Positions 34,738 to 44,617 of a stretch of DNA of 64,000 bases are shown here, piece after piece; the first letter of the stretch is position 1; the number at the start of each line of letters is the position of its first letter. The stretch is from Sphingobacterium faecium (GTDB taxonomy: Bacteria; Bacteroidota; Bacteroidia; Sphingobacteriales; Sphingobacteriaceae), in NCBI RefSeq assembly GCF_003054045.1, contig NZ_QBKH01000004.1, forward strand, positions 1 to 64,000, written 5' to 3'. The notes below the pieces were generated by a model. It ran no database searches. It was given only the letters and a program-made list of their open reading frames with translations, and was not told the DNA's origin. The position numbers and the translations under genes were made by a program.

Positions 34738-36474
34738 TTAGTTTCTGATTTGTGTATAATTAGGACTCCAACTTTTTCCATCCAGTTTCCAAGAGCTCTG
34801 AACGGTAACTCCTAACCATTGGTATATCATAAATGGTACATCTACTGCGTTGGGTACTTGACGGAAGAATGAATCACTAATTGGTGGTTGAAAAAATGGC
34901 ACTAGCTCATTAAAACTCACCCAAGATGTAGATCCTTTAAGAACAAAATTACCAGCCCCTTTACCTGTTTTTTCAGTTAATAGAGTTGTATTTACATCAT
35001 CATATCCAGGCCAGTAGCCTTGCAAATTATTCCAGAAAGGAGATTTCTCATCGATATGTGTGACACCTCCATACTGCTTTATCTCATCAAAAGTAAATGC
35101 CCTGTTGTAGATCTGCAGATTACAAATAGAAATATCAGGATTACCCGAATCACCTGCTAGGTAACCTATAGTAAAAGGAGCATTATTATCCAAATTATTT
35201 GAATTAGCTGATACTTGAGAATTAGTTACTGAAGCCTTTGTGCCGTCCGTAAACACATAAACTGAATCTTGACTACCACTACGTTTAATGACTGTCGTCA
35301 AAGCATGCCACTCCCCATCATTAATATTAGGACCAAATGCCTGCCCTGCAATCGAACTGTTAATACCCCAGTATCCTGCTTCTAAAAACATGTTCCAACC
35401 AGCTCCACTAAAACCTGCAGCTCTTTTGGATAAGAAAGAAGGATAATAATACGTTGCATTCGCATTATTAAACTTTAAAAACAACGTAATGGTCCAATCG
35501 GATCCCGTCCCCATATTAAACTTCGTCACATCACCAAGTTTACTCGTAGCTTGATTATTAGCAGCATAATTAAATCTTGTAGCATTACCTGCAAATGGTA
35601 TATCTTTAGCACTAGGCCTCGGTAAGATCTTACGAGAAAACTTAGGTGAATACATCAGGGTGTATGTCTGTCTTTTGGCATCACCAAAGGCTGTAAAATC
35701 TGTAACCGGATCTGTGGAAGTAGCTCCTTTACCAGAAGTGACCACTACTAACCAGTTTTCATGGGTATAAGATTGACGTGCTTTTAAACTTTCCACCAAT
35801 TCTTTTACCTGCTTGTCCATTTGTGTTACTGCATCTACATACTGAGGAACAGTTTTCCCAAAACCATATTCACGGCCAACTTGCTCTACTTGTGCTAAAT
35901 GAACAACATTAAAATCTGCAGAGTCTGTACTTAAATTTTTTACTGCACTAGCAATAACGGCTTTATCGTCTGCTCCTTTTGCAACAACTGCATCTTTACC
36001 CAAATAATTTGCATAGTTATCTGAAGATGTAAATAAGGTCGATTTTCGTCCAGTCCCTATACTTTTTAGCTGACTAAAAATCGTTGGGTATTCTGCTGTA
36101 TTCAACACAGATAGATCGTCAGCATTTACTTTATTTTTGACACTATTGACTCCTGTCAAGAGCGCTGCTGCCACTGAAGTATTGGTGACTTCAAAATCTG
36201 TTGTTGGATCTGCTAAGCTACCATAAGTCACTAAGCCATTTCTGGTAAATCCGGTTAGATTAACAGGTTCAAGATCTTGTACTGCAGATCCCGATAGTCC
36301 ATCGACGATGACCAGCAACACTTTATCTCGTGTTTCTGGACTGTCTTTGGCTTCATTGAAATTTTGCAACAAATTTGGAAAATCCTTATTGCAGGCACCA
36401 AATAGTAAGAGTGTCACTATCCCAACAGCGATTTTGTTATATACATTAAAAGACTTTTTCATATTTAGTTTCAT
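34738..36474 (-). CDS. Degenerate alkaline-phosphatase-like lipoprotein with LamG domain (DUF4983-type)
   Basis: This 578-residue lipoprotein with lipobox FGAC (Cys28) is a paralogue of the gene at 30934. The N-terminal domain keeps the fold signature VLLVIVDGL (Asp58) and VAAALLTGVNS. The metal-site loop is lost: TSDHG is TSGKG (residues 246-250), and the D-x3-H region reads QVEQVGREYG. It is therefore probably non-catalytic and may act in binding. The C-terminal half is a LamG-like module (WTITLFLKF, DGEWHALTTVI, ISICNLQIYNRAFT). Met5 is an alternative start. It sits 18 nt upstream of the M60 gene in the same operon. Confidence 0.75.
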   Translation of the reverse strand: MKLNMKKSFNVYNKIAVGIVTLLLFGACNKDFPNLLQNFNEAKDSPETRDKVLLVIVDGLSGSAVQDLEPVNLTGFTRNGLVTYGSLADPTTDFEVTNTSVAAALLTGVNSVKNKVNADDLSVLNTAEYPTIFSQLKSIGTGRKSTLFTSSDNYANYLGKDAVVAKGADDKAVIASAVKNLSTDSADFNVVHLAQVEQVGREYGFGKTVPQYVDAVTQMDKQVKELVESLKARQSYTHENWLVVVTSGKGATSTDPVTDFTAFGDAKRQTYTLMYSPKFSRKILPRPSAKDIPFAGNATRFNYAANNQATSKLGDVTKFNMGTGSDWTITLFLKFNNANATYYYPSFLSKRAAGFSGAGWNMFLEAGYWGINSSIAGQAFGPNINDGEWHALTTVIKRSGSQDSVYVFTDGTKASVTNSQVSANSNNLDNNAPFTIGYLAGDSGNPDISICNLQIYNRAFTFDEIKQYGGVTHIDEKSPFWNNLQGYWPGYDDVNTTLLTEKTGKGAGNFVLKGSTSWVSFNELVPFFQPPISDSFFRQVPNAVDVPFMIYQWLGVTVQSSWKLDGKSWSPNYTQIRN

Positions 36475-36480
36475 AAAGGA

Positions 36481-38085
36481 TTATTCTTTAATCTCCAATC
36501 GGAAAAAATTTCCGACAGTTTTCACACCATACTGAGAGATACTCCCACCAACCAATAAAGCTGGTTCACCTGTTGACGATTTGGTCTCCACAATCCTTGA
36601 TATTGATCCTGAAAATGGTGCCTGTGCATTAAACTTCTGCAATAGCGATCCATCTTTTTCCAAAATCAACATATTGGTTCGGCCAATACCATTATATAGG
36701 GTAAAAGAACCATTAACGACAACACGCCCATTGTTTAAAACCTGTGCATAATTTGCATTGCCCGTTCCGACGTCTCCCAATACAAATTGCTTATCTATAG
36801 AACCATCGGTATTTAATAATGCCACCCCTTTTATATTGGCATTGCCTCCCAATCCATTAAATATTCCTGCAAGAGCAATTTTTTTCTGCGCGGCATTGTA
36901 AGTCACACTTATCAATCGTGTAATGGTTCCAGATAAATTAAAGGCAGGATCAACAGAACCATCTGCATTTAAACATACGATACCTGGAGCGGGCTTACCA
37001 TTGTACGAGGTAAAAGTTCCGATGACAACAATTCTTTCACCATCGATCATAGCCGCGTCCATAATCATCCCATTGGCTCCTTCATTTTTGATCATGTACG
37101 TAGAATCTAATGATCCATCAGCACGTAAACGAATGACATGTTTAGCATCGGTAACAATGGTACGTCTATTATCACGTGATGAATAATCATAATCGATCTT
37201 AAAATATCGATCAAAATTACCAACGACCATCACCTTATCATCTTTTACTGAAAATACGCGCAATACAGTCCCTCCGAACAATCCAGCGTTGAAACTGGAA
37301 ACGGTATCTAAGGAATTTTTGGGATTACTTGTCGTATTGATCACATCAACTATAGTGGAATCCAATTGACCATTACTATAGAGTTTTGCAATACCGTAAA
37401 CTTGTTTGTTATTGAATGTTGAAAAATTACCGCCAATAATAAAACTACCAGAACTCAACTTTGCAATTGAACTGATACCTCCTGAGGAACCAATTCCTCT
37501 ACCAAAACTCATGGAAGTTGATGTTTTTCCGGATGCGTCGATAAAATGGATCCCTCTTCTATAAACACGATTACTACCGGTTTCGACCGCTTGATTTTCA
37601 AAATTGTTGAAGAATCCTGTTACAATAAATCCACCTGCATTAGGTAATATATCCGAAACAGATCCTCTAAAACCATTGATCATTTCATAATTTGCATCGA
37701 GACTCGCGTTGCCATCAATCTCCAATCGAGGTCCATAAAAAACTTGCCCGTCGACCACAATTTTGGCATCTCCGGAAGATATCTCCATCGGCACTTTTAT
37801 CGTGACCAATGAATCTTGTGCTGTGACAACTTCAACTTGTGTATTATTGACAAAAAAATCAATTTTACCAATAAAGGGTTTTAATCCTTTGACATAAAAA
37901 TCGACTAATTCTCCAGGTTTTGCGAAACTCGGGTTGGGATAATTTTTTATAAATCCGATGCCCAAAGATCCCTTACCTCCAGCATACGGATCTTCCCCTG
38001 TTACGATTTCTTTATTACATGCTGTAAAAGCAATGGAAGCCAATGCAAACAACAGATAAAAAGATTTATATAATTTAATTTTCAT
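36481..38085 (-). CDS. Lipoprotein with IPT-like N-terminal domain and delta-60 repeat propeller (DUF5008/DUF5122-like)
   Basis: This 534-residue lipoprotein has lipobox FTAC. Residues about 45-125 form an IPT/TIG-like sandwich (NPSFAKPGELVDFYVKGL, VTIKVP) similar to the DUF5008 module. From about 135 to the end there are repeats of the delta-60 type, each with a pattern of GGxF or GTFTSYNG followed by hydrophobic-L-x-x-DG-SxDxxF; examples are IRLRADGSLDST, VCLNADGSVDPAF and ALLNTDGSIDKQF. They would fold as a beta-propeller, likely a surface binding scaffold. It follows a fasciclin gene in the operon. Confidence 0.75.
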   Translation of the reverse strand: MKIKLYKSFYLLFALASIAFTACNKEIVTGEDPYAGGKGSLGIGFIKNYPNPSFAKPGELVDFYVKGLKPFIGKIDFFVNNTQVEVVTAQDSLVTIKVPMEISSGDAKIVVDGQVFYGPRLEIDGNASLDANYEMINGFRGSVSDILPNAGGFIVTGFFNNFENQAVETGSNRVYRRGIHFIDASGKTSTSMSFGRGIGSSGGISSIAKLSSGSFIIGGNFSTFNNKQVYGIAKLYSNGQLDSTIVDVINTTSNPKNSLDTVSSFNAGLFGGTVLRVFSVKDDKVMVVGNFDRYFKIDYDYSSRDNRRTIVTDAKHVIRLRADGSLDSTYMIKNEGANGMIMDAAMIDGERIVVIGTFTSYNGKPAPGIVCLNADGSVDPAFNLSGTITRLISVTYNAAQKKIALAGIFNGLGGNANIKGVALLNTDGSIDKQFVLGDVGTGNANYAQVLNNGRVVVNGSFTLYNGIGRTNMLILEKDGSLLQKFNAQAPFSGSISRIVETKSSTGEPALLVGGSISQYGVKTVGNFFRLEIKE

Positions 38086-38097
38086 AATTATTCAGCT

Positions 38098-38853
38098 TTA
38101 TGGTTGTTTTGGTAAAATGCCTAAAGTGAATGCTTCATTGGCAAAAAGATAGGTTTGAAATCCAAACGCATGCTTTGAAAACTGCAATACATGCAAAACT
38201 CCATTTGTCGGTTGTATATCTGAAGTTGCTACAGGAGCCGTTAAAAATGGGATAAAATAATCCTTAATATCTTCAGGAATGACGACCGAATAAGGATAAT
38301 TTAAGTACAGTTGTCTATATCCAGCGTACTTAATAATTTGAGTTCCTGTATTGGAGGTTGTTTTAATATCATTGTATAATACGCCAATGTTCATATCGGT
38401 ATTTTCAAAGTTTTTATACACGCCTCCAGGAAATGTAGCCAAATTCAACGTGTCCATTTGGTTAAAATCTTTAGCCAAATATTTTCCTTTTATAATATAC
38501 CGTGACAAAAACTTACGCCACACTTCAGGACGAACTTGATCTAAGCTCGTTATTGTATCCTGTCCCATACGAAACAAATTCTCATTGAGTGCCCATACAG
38601 ATTTTAAAATAGAAACATCAGGTGGCGCAAAAAAAGTAACTTCCTCATTTTTGATTACCTCATCTAACTTCGCTATTTTAAGTGCGACTATAAGCGTGTC
38701 AAAAAGTTCTGGTCTTGATTCTAAATATTGCCAGATAGTCCCATTAAACTTAGGGTCATGTATTCCAGTATCGATATAATCCTCCTTTTTACAAGAAAAC
38801 AAAACCATAGTGGTTATCAGCATCATAAAGCCGATTTTCATCAAATTCTTCAT
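38098..38853 (-). CDS. Fasciclin (FAS1)-domain lipoprotein
   Basis: This 251-residue lipoprotein has lipobox LFSC. After the acidic KKEDYIDTG it has the FAS1 pattern: TIWQYLESRPELFDTLIVALKIAKLDEVI, then VTFFAPPDVSILKS and, at the end, NGVLHVLQFS, corresponding to the conserved H1 and H2 boxes. FAS1 domains mediate adhesion or act as partners in surface complexes. It lies between susD and the propeller gene. It is paralogous in position and domain to the gene at 44618, which follows the other susC/susD pair. Confidence 0.8.
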   Translation of the reverse strand: MKNLMKIGFMMLITTMVLFSCKKEDYIDTGIHDPKFNGTIWQYLESRPELFDTLIVALKIAKLDEVIKNEEVTFFAPPDVSILKSVWALNENLFRMGQDTITSLDQVRPEVWRKFLSRYIIKGKYLAKDFNQMDTLNLATFPGGVYKNFENTDMNIGVLYNDIKTTSNTGTQIIKYAGYRQLYLNYPYSVVIPEDIKDYFIPFLTAPVATSDIQPTNGVLHVLQFSKHAFGFQTYLFANEAFTLGILPKQP

Positions 38854-38865
38854 ATCGCTACTTGC

Positions 38866-40380
38866 TTAATTCCAATAATTATTTAAACGCATATAAGGAT
38901 TGTTGTTCAAAGCCGATTTATCTATTGGCCATGTCCAACCTCCTGAATTAAAGGCTCCTACAGACATCGGTGCGGAGGTGTACTTTGAATTGATTACTTT
39001 CTTTGTTCTAACTAGATCATAAAAGAAATTACCTTCTCCAAATAGTTCCCGTGCTCTTTCCCACCATATCGCATCTTTCAGATCTTCTCCACTTTCTGTT
39101 ATAATGGCTGCCTCTGCACGGTTACGAATAACATTGACTACATCTCTGGCTTCACCATCTCTATTTAATTCAGCTAAAGCTTCTGCACGTAGTAAGATTG
39201 GATCTGAGTAGCGGAAGACCATCTGATTATCATCAGGATTGTTATCTTCTCCTTCTTCCATAAACACATTTAGAAATTTTAAACATTGAAACTTACCATC
39301 TGTCGCATAAATATTGTTGTCAAACCAATAAGTTTTACGTAAATCTCCTCCGATTGATGGATACAATTCTTCCATAAATTTCGGATCATAATAGATATAA
39401 GAGTTGGTTGTTACCTTATTTGGTGCGCGAAGTACATAATCGGAGAATGATGCTGCTAAAGAAAAGCTTTCACCGTAATTGAAGTTTTGTACGATCTCAA
39501 ACAACCCTTCTTTGGTCCGACCTTTAAAGATTTCTTTAGTTTTTGCTAAACTGAGTAATTGATAAGCTCCATCATTTTGCTCCATCAATTCCTTACCCAT
39601 CAGTTCAACTTTTTCATAATATGGGGCTTTGTCTTCATTTGCAAATCCTGCAATCCACATATTGATGTGCATATTTAGAGCCAATGCACTGCCCCGCATT
39701 GCTTTTACCGCAACCACTGAAGGATCATCATAGGTCCAGGGTAAATTTTTATAATTAGCATCTAAATCTGCAGATAGATTTTTCAATACCGTGATCATAT
39801 TGGTTCTCGGTAAGGGATCCGTATTCACATCGGTATAATAAGGCACATCTCCAAAGAGGCGTACCATAAAAAAATAGGCTAAAGAACGAAGGAAAACAGC
39901 TTCGGCTTTATAAGCTTTCTTTTTTTCTTCGGATAAAAATGGCATATCCTTGTTATCCAATTGGTAACATATGATATTGGCATTTTGAACCATCTTATAG
40001 AAATCATTCCATTTGGAGATTCTTGGAAATCCAAAGTAACTGAAGTCTCCCTCACGAGCAAAAATACTATTGAGGTTATTCTGCCTTAAATAAACCAAAT
40101 AATCTCTACCTGAATTATTTGTGGCACTTGTTCTATTGATCGGTGCACAACGTAGGTCTCCACTTGCAGGGAAAAAAATATTGGACATTGTGGCTTCTCT
40201 GAATGTCGAATAGATGCCCCCCATATATTGTTCCACATCATTTTCAGAAGTCCAATAATTATTACCGGTCAACTTATCAATTTGTGTAATATTCAAAAAA
40301 TCTTTACCACATGAGCCCAGTACTAAACTAGCTCCTAATAAAATTGTATAAATAAACTTTCTTTTCATGATCATTTTCAT
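38866..40380 (-). CDS. SusD/RagB-family outer-membrane lipoprotein (pair 2)
   Basis: This is a protein of about 504 residues with lipobox LGSC and the SusD pattern: DFLNITQIDKLTGNNYWTSENDVEQYMGGIY at the start, AEAVFLRSLAYFFMVRLFGDVPY in the TPR-like core, and the C-terminal WWERARELFGEGNFFYDLVR. SusD proteins lie over SusC and bind the substrate for import. I chose the ATG at 40380, one base after the susC stop; Met codons at 40374 and 40368 are also possible, while an upstream start at 40455 would run into susC. The partner is the SusC at 40382. Confidence 0.9.
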   Translation of the reverse strand: MKMIMKRKFIYTILLGASLVLGSCGKDFLNITQIDKLTGNNYWTSENDVEQYMGGIYSTFREATMSNIFFPASGDLRCAPINRTSATNNSGRDYLVYLRQNNLNSIFAREGDFSYFGFPRISKWNDFYKMVQNANIICYQLDNKDMPFLSEEKKKAYKAEAVFLRSLAYFFMVRLFGDVPYYTDVNTDPLPRTNMITVLKNLSADLDANYKNLPWTYDDPSVVAVKAMRGSALALNMHINMWIAGFANEDKAPYYEKVELMGKELMEQNDGAYQLLSLAKTKEIFKGRTKEGLFEIVQNFNYGESFSLAASFSDYVLRAPNKVTTNSYIYYDPKFMEELYPSIGGDLRKTYWFDNNIYATDGKFQCLKFLNVFMEEGEDNNPDDNQMVFRYSDPILLRAEALAELNRDGEARDVVNVIRNRAEAAIITESGEDLKDAIWWERARELFGEGNFFYDLVRTKKVINSKYTSAPMSVGAFNSGGWTWPIDKSALNNNPYMRLNNYWN

Positions 40381-40381
40381 T

Positions 40382-43300
40382 TTAGAACTGTACGTTAATA
40401 CCCAATGAATAAGTTCTTTTACTTGGATAACCGTTTGACCCATCTCGACCCACACCTGTTACAATCTCTGGATCTGGTCCTGAATAATGACTAAACGTAT
40501 AGATATTATTTGCCGTAAAATTGAGACGAGCAGAACTAATTCCAAATCGTTGTATCCACTTGCGATCAAAATTGTATCCTAACGTTGCTGAGTTAAATTT
40601 AATATAAGAGCCATCCTCGAGAAACATCGTTGAATTATAACGGTATGGATTATATAAGGATAGACGTGTAAAATCTGATACATTAGGATAATCAGCATTG
40701 TCTCCCAATTCACGCCAAACGTTATAGGCATCTAATGGTACATAAGCTCCTGGCTGATCGTTTGGATTAGCATAGATACCTGTTGGTGTTGAATAATTAC
40801 GGAATCGATCTGCTAAGGCTGTATTTAGGATATCACGATCTAAGGTATAAGAAAACTGAGTACGTAATGACCATCCTTTGTGACGTACAAATAGACTCAA
40901 ACCTCCAGTCATCTTGGGCTGTGAATTACCAACATATACTAAATCGTTCTCATCTAAGATGTAATCTCCATTTAGATCCGTAAAAATTGGATCTCCTGCG
41001 CGGAAAAATTTTCCTTCAGCAGACTCTCCTCCTGCACGGTAGCGCAATCCGGTAAGCGGATTAACAGGCACCTCATCATCCGATTTGTAAACACCTTTGT
41101 AATCGTACAATACGAAAGTTTGTGAATTTCGTCCTAGTCTATAATACGTCGGAAGATTATATCCTGAATCATCTGCTTGTAATAACTGACGAGCTCCATC
41201 AGGTAACGATGCCATATAATCTTTGTTCATCGCAAAAGTAGCTGTACCGGATAATTCCCATTCTCTATTTTGCAGTCGTGGTCTGAAATTGATCGTTAAT
41301 TCATGTCCCATATTGACCATTGCAGACTCATTAGTCAATACATTTCCAAAGGCATTGTGATTGGCAATCGGTTTTCCACGTAAAATTTTGTCTGACTGCT
41401 TATAGTAGGTTTCATATACCACATACAAAGCGCTATTAAAAAATCCGAGCTCAGTACCAATAGACCATTGTGTCGTTGTTTGTGGAACTAATTCTGTATT
41501 TGGTGCGTTTTTAAGATCTAAGGAAGTCGTCGGTCTATTATTGTATCGACCATCATCAATTTTATACCATCCATACAGATCTGACAAAGTACCTGTTGGA
41601 GAGATCGTACGACCTACGGAACCACGGAAAAAACCAGTATCCCACCAATCAAATTTGTCCATGAATTTTTCCTTTTTGAAGTTCCAACGGAATCCTAAGG
41701 AAGGATTAGACGACCAAGGAGATTTACCACCTGTTACCGAAGTACCATCTAAACGATATGTTAAATCAACGATGTACTTAGAATCATAGTTATAAGATGC
41801 ATTACCGGCATATGCAACAGAACGATAGTTTGATAAATTGTTTAACAAACCTCCTAAAGTCCTGCGGGTATCATAACTAATACCTGTCTGAAATTGATCA
41901 TTTGCGGTACCACGGATAATATTGAGATCAGCGGAGGATTGAGAGATCTCCATCTCCGTGAAACCATAAATATTGATCACATGTTTTTCCTTAATGGCTT
42001 TGACCCAAGAAAGCAAGTTGCGGTTATATACTTTACTTTTATTATCGTAATACCCATACACTTCTGAACTATTGCCCAATAATAACTCTGGGGTATAACG
42101 GTCTTTGGTAGAAGTTGTATAGTTGTAATTGAATGTTGAGCTTGCTCTCAACCCCCGTATTGGTTCATATTGTAATTCAACCTGAGCAACATAATTTCCA
42201 GTTTTATTTTGATCATCAACACTCAATGCTGATAATGCTCCCATACTTCCTGAAAACAGGGATGGAGCTGGGTAAAGTGATGTTGTATTTACGGATTTAC
42301 CTACTCCTGTCTGCATCATGGCATTACCACTACCCATTTGATTTTCTGCAACATTGGCATTTACATTTGCCATCATCCGGAAACGATCATTGGGCTCGTA
42401 CTGCATATTGGATTGAACAGTGTATCGCTTAAAACCTGTATTGGCTATAATACCATTCTCATCATAGTAGTTCATATTCACTTTGTAGTTGAACACACGC
42501 TCACCTCCTGAAATATTAACATTGTGGGTTTGATTATAGGTATTTCTGTAGAAATATGATTGCCAATCCGTGGAGTTATTATAATATGGATTGAGACTAT
42601 CTGCCAACATCGGCGAATCGTTAATACGTTGAAATGCTCTGGCTAATGTGGTATCATTTCTTAAAATTTGATCGACACGTAGCATACGTTCGTCACGTCC
42701 CCCGATTACTTTTCTTAATTTAGGAACTGAACTTAAAAAGAATTGACCCTGATATTGTACGATCGGAACTTTTGAATTTCCGCGCTTTGTTCTTACTAAG
42801 ATAACACCATATGCTCCTCGAGAACCGTATAATGCTGTGGCTTGTGCATCTTTTAATACTGTAATATCTTCTACGTCTTCTGGTGGGATCATCGAAATTG
42901 GCGATACACCAGGACCTGCAGATTCAAATCCATATTCATAACCTGAATTGTCATCAATAGGCACGCCATCGATAACAAATAAAGGAGATGTGGGTGTTAA
43001 AAAAGCATTATCTCCACTTCCCGATACGTTGAAGTTGGAAATACCACGAACAGCTATTGTTCCGCGCATACCCGGGCTACCCGTATTATTTTGGATATTC
43101 ATACCGGCTACTTTTCCTTGTAAGAGATCAACAAAGTTTCCTGCAGGTATATCTTGGATTTCTTTACCACTAATCGTCACGACCGATCCTGTTAAAGTCT
43201 CTCGCTTACGTTGTTGATACCCCACGACTACGACTTCATCAATTTCTTGATTCTTACTGTCCATCTCGATATTATACTCACTCTTTGCGGCTGTTACTTT

Positions 43301-43549
43301 TGTTTTAACCGTTCCATAACCTTGGTAAGTAAAAATCATTACACCATCTACCGGTACAGAGATGACAAATCGGCCATCACTTCCTGATTTTCCGAGATCT
43401 CGTTTTGGTGATTCCAATCTGATGGAAACTCCACTTATGGGTTTATTATCGGTACCCTTAACCGTTCCTTTCACCATTTTAGTCTGCGCCAGAAGCGTAT
43501 TGCCCAACATGCTGGTAAAAAGAATTATCGTTATACAAAACTGTTTCAT
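40382..43549 (-). CDS. SusC/RagA-family TonB-dependent transporter (pair 2)
   Basis: This 1055-residue outer-membrane transporter has a signal peptide (to about LLAQ), then a carboxypeptidase-D regulatory-like domain (VKGTVKGTDNKPISGVSIRLE, GRFVISVPVDG), the TonB-box region DEVVVVGYQQRKRETLTGSV, and the plug domain with GKVAGMNIQNNTGSPGM and ITVLKDAQATALYGSRGAYGVILV. The rest is a 22-strand-type barrel ending in aromatic NVQF. It imports oligomers captured with its SusD partner immediately downstream. Length and domain order are normal for the family. Confidence 0.93.
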   Translation of the reverse strand: MKQFCITIILFTSMLGNTLLAQTKMVKGTVKGTDNKPISGVSIRLESPKRDLGKSGSDGRFVISVPVDGVMIFTYQGYGTVKTKVTAAKSEYNIEMDSKNQEIDEVVVVGYQQRKRETLTGSVVTISGKEIQDIPAGNFVDLLQGKVAGMNIQNNTGSPGMRGTIAVRGISNFNVSGSGDNAFLTPTSPLFVIDGVPIDDNSGYEYGFESAGPGVSPISMIPPEDVEDITVLKDAQATALYGSRGAYGVILVRTKRGNSKVPIVQYQGQFFLSSVPKLRKVIGGRDERMLRVDQILRNDTTLARAFQRINDSPMLADSLNPYYNNSTDWQSYFYRNTYNQTHNVNISGGERVFNYKVNMNYYDENGIIANTGFKRYTVQSNMQYEPNDRFRMMANVNANVAENQMGSGNAMMQTGVGKSVNTTSLYPAPSLFSGSMGALSALSVDDQNKTGNYVAQVELQYEPIRGLRASSTFNYNYTTSTKDRYTPELLLGNSSEVYGYYDNKSKVYNRNLLSWVKAIKEKHVINIYGFTEMEISQSSADLNIIRGTANDQFQTGISYDTRRTLGGLLNNLSNYRSVAYAGNASYNYDSKYIVDLTYRLDGTSVTGGKSPWSSNPSLGFRWNFKKEKFMDKFDWWDTGFFRGSVGRTISPTGTLSDLYGWYKIDDGRYNNRPTTSLDLKNAPNTELVPQTTTQWSIGTELGFFNSALYVVYETYYKQSDKILRGKPIANHNAFGNVLTNESAMVNMGHELTINFRPRLQNREWELSGTATFAMNKDYMASLPDGARQLLQADDSGYNLPTYYRLGRNSQTFVLYDYKGVYKSDDEVPVNPLTGLRYRAGGESAEGKFFRAGDPIFTDLNGDYILDENDLVYVGNSQPKMTGGLSLFVRHKGWSLRTQFSYTLDRDILNTALADRFRNYSTPTGIYANPNDQPGAYVPLDAYNVWRELGDNADYPNVSDFTRLSLYNPYRYNSTMFLEDGSYIKFNSATLGYNFDRKWIQRFGISSARLNFTANNIYTFSHYSGPDPEIVTGVGRDGSNGYPSKRTYSLGINVQF

Positions 43550-43578
43550 AATTGTTAGCTAAATCAATTGGTCTATTA

Positions 43579-44616
43579 TCAATCAAACAAAGGAGATTCA
43601 TTGGGGAATCGGAACTGGATTTCCCAATCTCCAGCTTCATAAATGGCAAAATAAAATCCAAAATAACAGTCTTCCAATTGACCAAAATTTCCAATTCTCC
43701 GATATTTAAATTGCATATATGCTTCTCTTCCATTTGGTGCATAGTCGGTCTCTATCGGAGCCAAAGGAATTGGATAGGCGACATCATAAACTACTTTTTT
43801 GTTTTCAAAACGATGCTTAAAGCCATGCACCAATTTTTCCCAATTGGTTGCGTTAAACTTTGCTGGATCAATAGGATTATTTAAAGAATCTAAGAAGCTA
43901 ATGGTTAATGTGCTAGACCCAGCACCTTTACTTTCCAGTTTATTGAAATATACATTGACATCCGAATTGAACATGGGTTTCTTAGTACGATTTCCTAACA
44001 TATTCCTCATATTCTGAGGCCAAGTGTAGGGAAGCATAGATAATCCAGTAATGGGATCTATGATACTGGGTTCATAGGGTCTCTCGCGAAAAGGTTTTAA
44101 TTTGAAATTGCGGATATAACGACGTCCACCAGTATTACTTACCTCGATGTCAAAAACATATCCAGAATCAGGCTGTGCTTTTATAAAACCTGCATTTGCA
44201 GATTCTCCCCAAAAATTTATATTACCGGAATGTTCTAAGACTTCTAAAATTGGACGATATTCGGTTTTCCTTTTAGCATTAATTTCAGCAATTGATTTTT
44301 CTAAACCATTGTAACTTTCCTTCCAGACTGTTACGGGTAATTTATCATTGAAAATCGTCGCTGGTTGACCGTCAATATCCCGAATATTGACCATTTTAAA
44401 TGTTAAAGGCTGCGATGTATTCTGTCCTATACTGACCAGATTATTGTAAAATGTATTTCTCCCTAAAATGGGGGTAATCTCATTGTTACTATAGACAATA
44501 TCCTGCCCTAATGAATCAATATCATCTGGAATATTATTCTTACAAGAAGCCAACACGAACAGCCCTAGACCGAACAATGCAACTTGTTTGAGTGGATTGT
44601 AAAATTTTATGTTCAT
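43579..44616 (-). CDS. Lipoprotein of the DUF5007 type
   Basis: This 345-residue lipoprotein has lipobox LASC followed by KNNIPDDID. It has the feel of the DUF5007 family that accompanies SusC/D and fasciclin genes in Sphingobacteriaceae; this is by resemblance and position, without an alignment. It has a beta-rich middle and a C-terminal segment with several aromatic residues (CYFGFYFAIYEAGDWEIQF). No enzyme motif is seen. It lies between the first fasciclin gene and the second susC, 29 nt before the latter, the longest gap in the operon. Confidence 0.65.
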   Translation of the reverse strand: MNIKFYNPLKQVALFGLGLFVLASCKNNIPDDIDSLGQDIVYSNNEITPILGRNTFYNNLVSIGQNTSQPLTFKMVNIRDIDGQPATIFNDKLPVTVWKESYNGLEKSIAEINAKRKTEYRPILEVLEHSGNINFWGESANAGFIKAQPDSGYVFDIEVSNTGGRRYIRNFKLKPFRERPYEPSIIDPITGLSMLPYTWPQNMRNMLGNRTKKPMFNSDVNVYFNKLESKGAGSSTLTISFLDSLNNPIDPAKFNATNWEKLVHGFKHRFENKKVVYDVAYPIPLAPIETDYAPNGREAYMQFKYRRIGNFGQLEDCYFGFYFAIYEAGDWEIQFRFPNESPLFD

Positions 44617-44617
44617 G

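Noticed and set aside
40381..40455. Longer start of the second susD
   Set aside because: It would overlap the end of susC by about 75 nt and precede the signal peptide.
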